From contig NC_060112.1 in the NCBI RefSeq assembly GCF_021155765.1, forward strand, positions 24,766,001 to 24,830,000: DNA of 64,000 nt, written 5' to 3'. The stretch's first letter is position 1; each line of letters begins with the position of its first letter. The translations under genes and the position numbers were made by a program. Positions 63,000 to 64,000 of this stretch are shown one piece after another. Below the pieces are notes generated by a model that did no database searches, had not been told where the DNA came from, and worked only from the letters and a program-made list of their open reading frames with translations. The stretch is from Diprion similis. Lineage: Eukaryota > Arthropoda > Insecta > Hymenoptera > Diprionidae.

Positions 63000-63545
63000 G
63001 CATTAGGGTGAGATGCGGGTTATACTGACGATTCGGGAACGAAGAGTTGTCCAGCCCATGGCGATATTTCTACGAGAGCACCCTGACCTAGGCAGACGCC
63101 GCGGCTTGCACTGCTTTCGGGTGCTGGTGAGCCATGTTGACCCAGTTTTCAGGGCGCATGCCGAGAGACACGCGCCCCTTTATCTCGCCCTCGAAGCGAG
63201 GAATTCGATAAGTCGAGCAGGGTGGCTCGATTCTCGACCATGGGTGGACAGTTTGAACCGAAGCAATCGCTCGTTTCTACAAGTTCATTCGAAAGGTTTG
63301 TTTCTACAAATGGTGGTCGGATGATTTGAATTAAATTCATTAAAAATGTAGGAAATTGTTGACAATTAAATGTATGGGAAACGAAGTTGTAGGAACGCCA
63401 TTTGTGGAAATGAACTTGTAGAAATGATATCGTCTCACTCTCTCGACCTACAGTTGTGCTGTTTATTGTCATTTTCACATTATTCTTCCTGTATTAATTT
63501 TTTTGCCATGCGGCATAATAAAACTAATCAATCAATCAATTAATC
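63000..63545 (+). mobile_element. candidate 5'-truncated non-LTR retrotransposon (LINE) fragment
   Basis: A GC-richer 5' part with a broken 103-codon frame (63013-63324) grades into a 3' part ending GCGGCATAATAAAACTAATC and a tandem (AATC)n tail at about 63521-63545. Short tandem tails are typical of several LINE clades. No reverse transcriptase motif is visible. Confidence 0.3.
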
Positions 63546-63813
63546 TCTCTTTCTCTCTGCCACCCTGCGAGATGAAAAGTGAAATTTAGAGGAAGCGGAC
63601 CGCCAGAATGTCATTCAATGCCCCGGTTGCACCAAGAGAAGAAAAGCATTCGGAATACCGGAAATAATTATTTCAAATTAATATTACGTTCAGATTCGAT
63701 CGCCGTAAGATCGCCGATTTCCTTTAATAAACGAACGTTTCCATTTTCAATATTAAAGGTTTTAGTCTTATACTTTGAGCAAATTAACTTTATTTCTTTA
63801 CTGGATAATGCAT

Positions 63814-63819
63814 TTTATT
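63814..63819 (-). terminator. poly(A) signal for the right-edge gene
   Basis: AATAAA on the minus strand, 35 nt after the TAA at 63854-63856. Confidence 0.45.
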
Positions 63820-63853
63820 TACTCTGACACAAGAGAGCCATATTCAAAATATT

Positions 63854-63952
63854 TTACTGTTCGATAAAGTGAGAAAGCTCTTCGATAGAGGAAGTGAATT
63901 TGTCCAGAATTAGCGAAATCGTGTGATGATCCAACCCGGCAGCCACTTTATT
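63854..63952 (-). CDS. putative last coding exon of a gene entering from the right
   Basis: Acceptor GTCAATTTCAG, then 32 codons and TAA (begins NKVAAGLDHHTISLILDKFT, ends SIEELSHFIEQ), followed closely by a poly(A) signal. It reads as a short amphipathic helix and is not recognised as any family. Upstream of the acceptor is an AG-rich rather than pyrimidine-rich tract, which weakens the call. Confidence 0.45.
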   Translation of the reverse strand, partial: NKVAAGLDHHTISLILDKFTSSIEELSHFIEQ

Positions 63953-64000
63953 CTGAAATTGACGTAATTTCTCTCTCTCTCTCTCTTCTCTTATCCGTAG

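Noticed and set aside
1..64000. tRNA, rRNA, CRISPR array or bacterial-style operon
   Set aside because: Looked for B-box-like tRNA motifs, spaced direct repeats and compact co-directional frames; none found. The sequence is eukaryotic.

Overview
The window is nuclear DNA of an insect. It holds spliced genes with GT-AG introns set in AT-rich, microsatellite-rich intergenic DNA. Exons are GC-rich at third codon positions, and CpG is not depleted. The gene content (an imaginal disc growth factor, an arthropod-type Stac, a GOLIM4-like Golgi protein) and base composition fit a holometabolous insect, possibly Hymenoptera. That last step is inference. No bacterial or viral gene, CRISPR array, rRNA or tRNA was recognised.

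Layout. 1-1.6 kb: two possible minus-strand exons of a gene that runs off the left edge. 1.6-18 kb: mostly non-coding, with several foldback elements (the best is 6541-7192, with an exact 8-bp target-site duplication), copies of a short inverted-repeat MITE family, and many simple repeats. 17.8-18.7 kb and 21.0-21.4 kb: two CpG-rich segments that look like promoters, the second probably serving the GOLIM4-like gene. 26.4-35.1 kb, plus strand: a GOLIM4/GPP130-like type II Golgi membrane protein (six coding exons; an alternative C-terminus is possible at exon 3). 39.45-39.9 kb, plus strand: two phase-compatible small exons and a poly(A) signal, encoding the end of an unknown protein with a hydrophobic C-terminal tail. 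44.3-46.4 kb, plus strand: a complete Idgf gene (GH18 fold, catalytic residues lost, 435 aa). 50.1-62.3 kb, minus strand: Stac (C1 domain, linker, SH3, STAC C-terminal SH3-like region), with at least one upstream piece missing. 63.8-63.95 kb, minus strand: last exon and poly(A) signal of another gene that continues beyond the right edge.

Most interesting point. The Stac frame ends at the position expected for the family with a single TGA. The same frame then stays open for another 195 codons of coding-like sequence. It ends in Cys-Ser-Leu-Met-stop, a typical farnesyl CaaX box, and contains a class I-like SH3-ligand motif. Stop-codon readthrough, or an in-frame alternative 3' splice site that skips the TGA, would give a lipid-anchored form of a calcium-channel adaptor.

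The genes do not form an operon-like unit. Idgf encodes a secreted growth factor, the GOLIM4-like protein works in Golgi trafficking, and Stac works with voltage-gated calcium channels in muscle and neurons.
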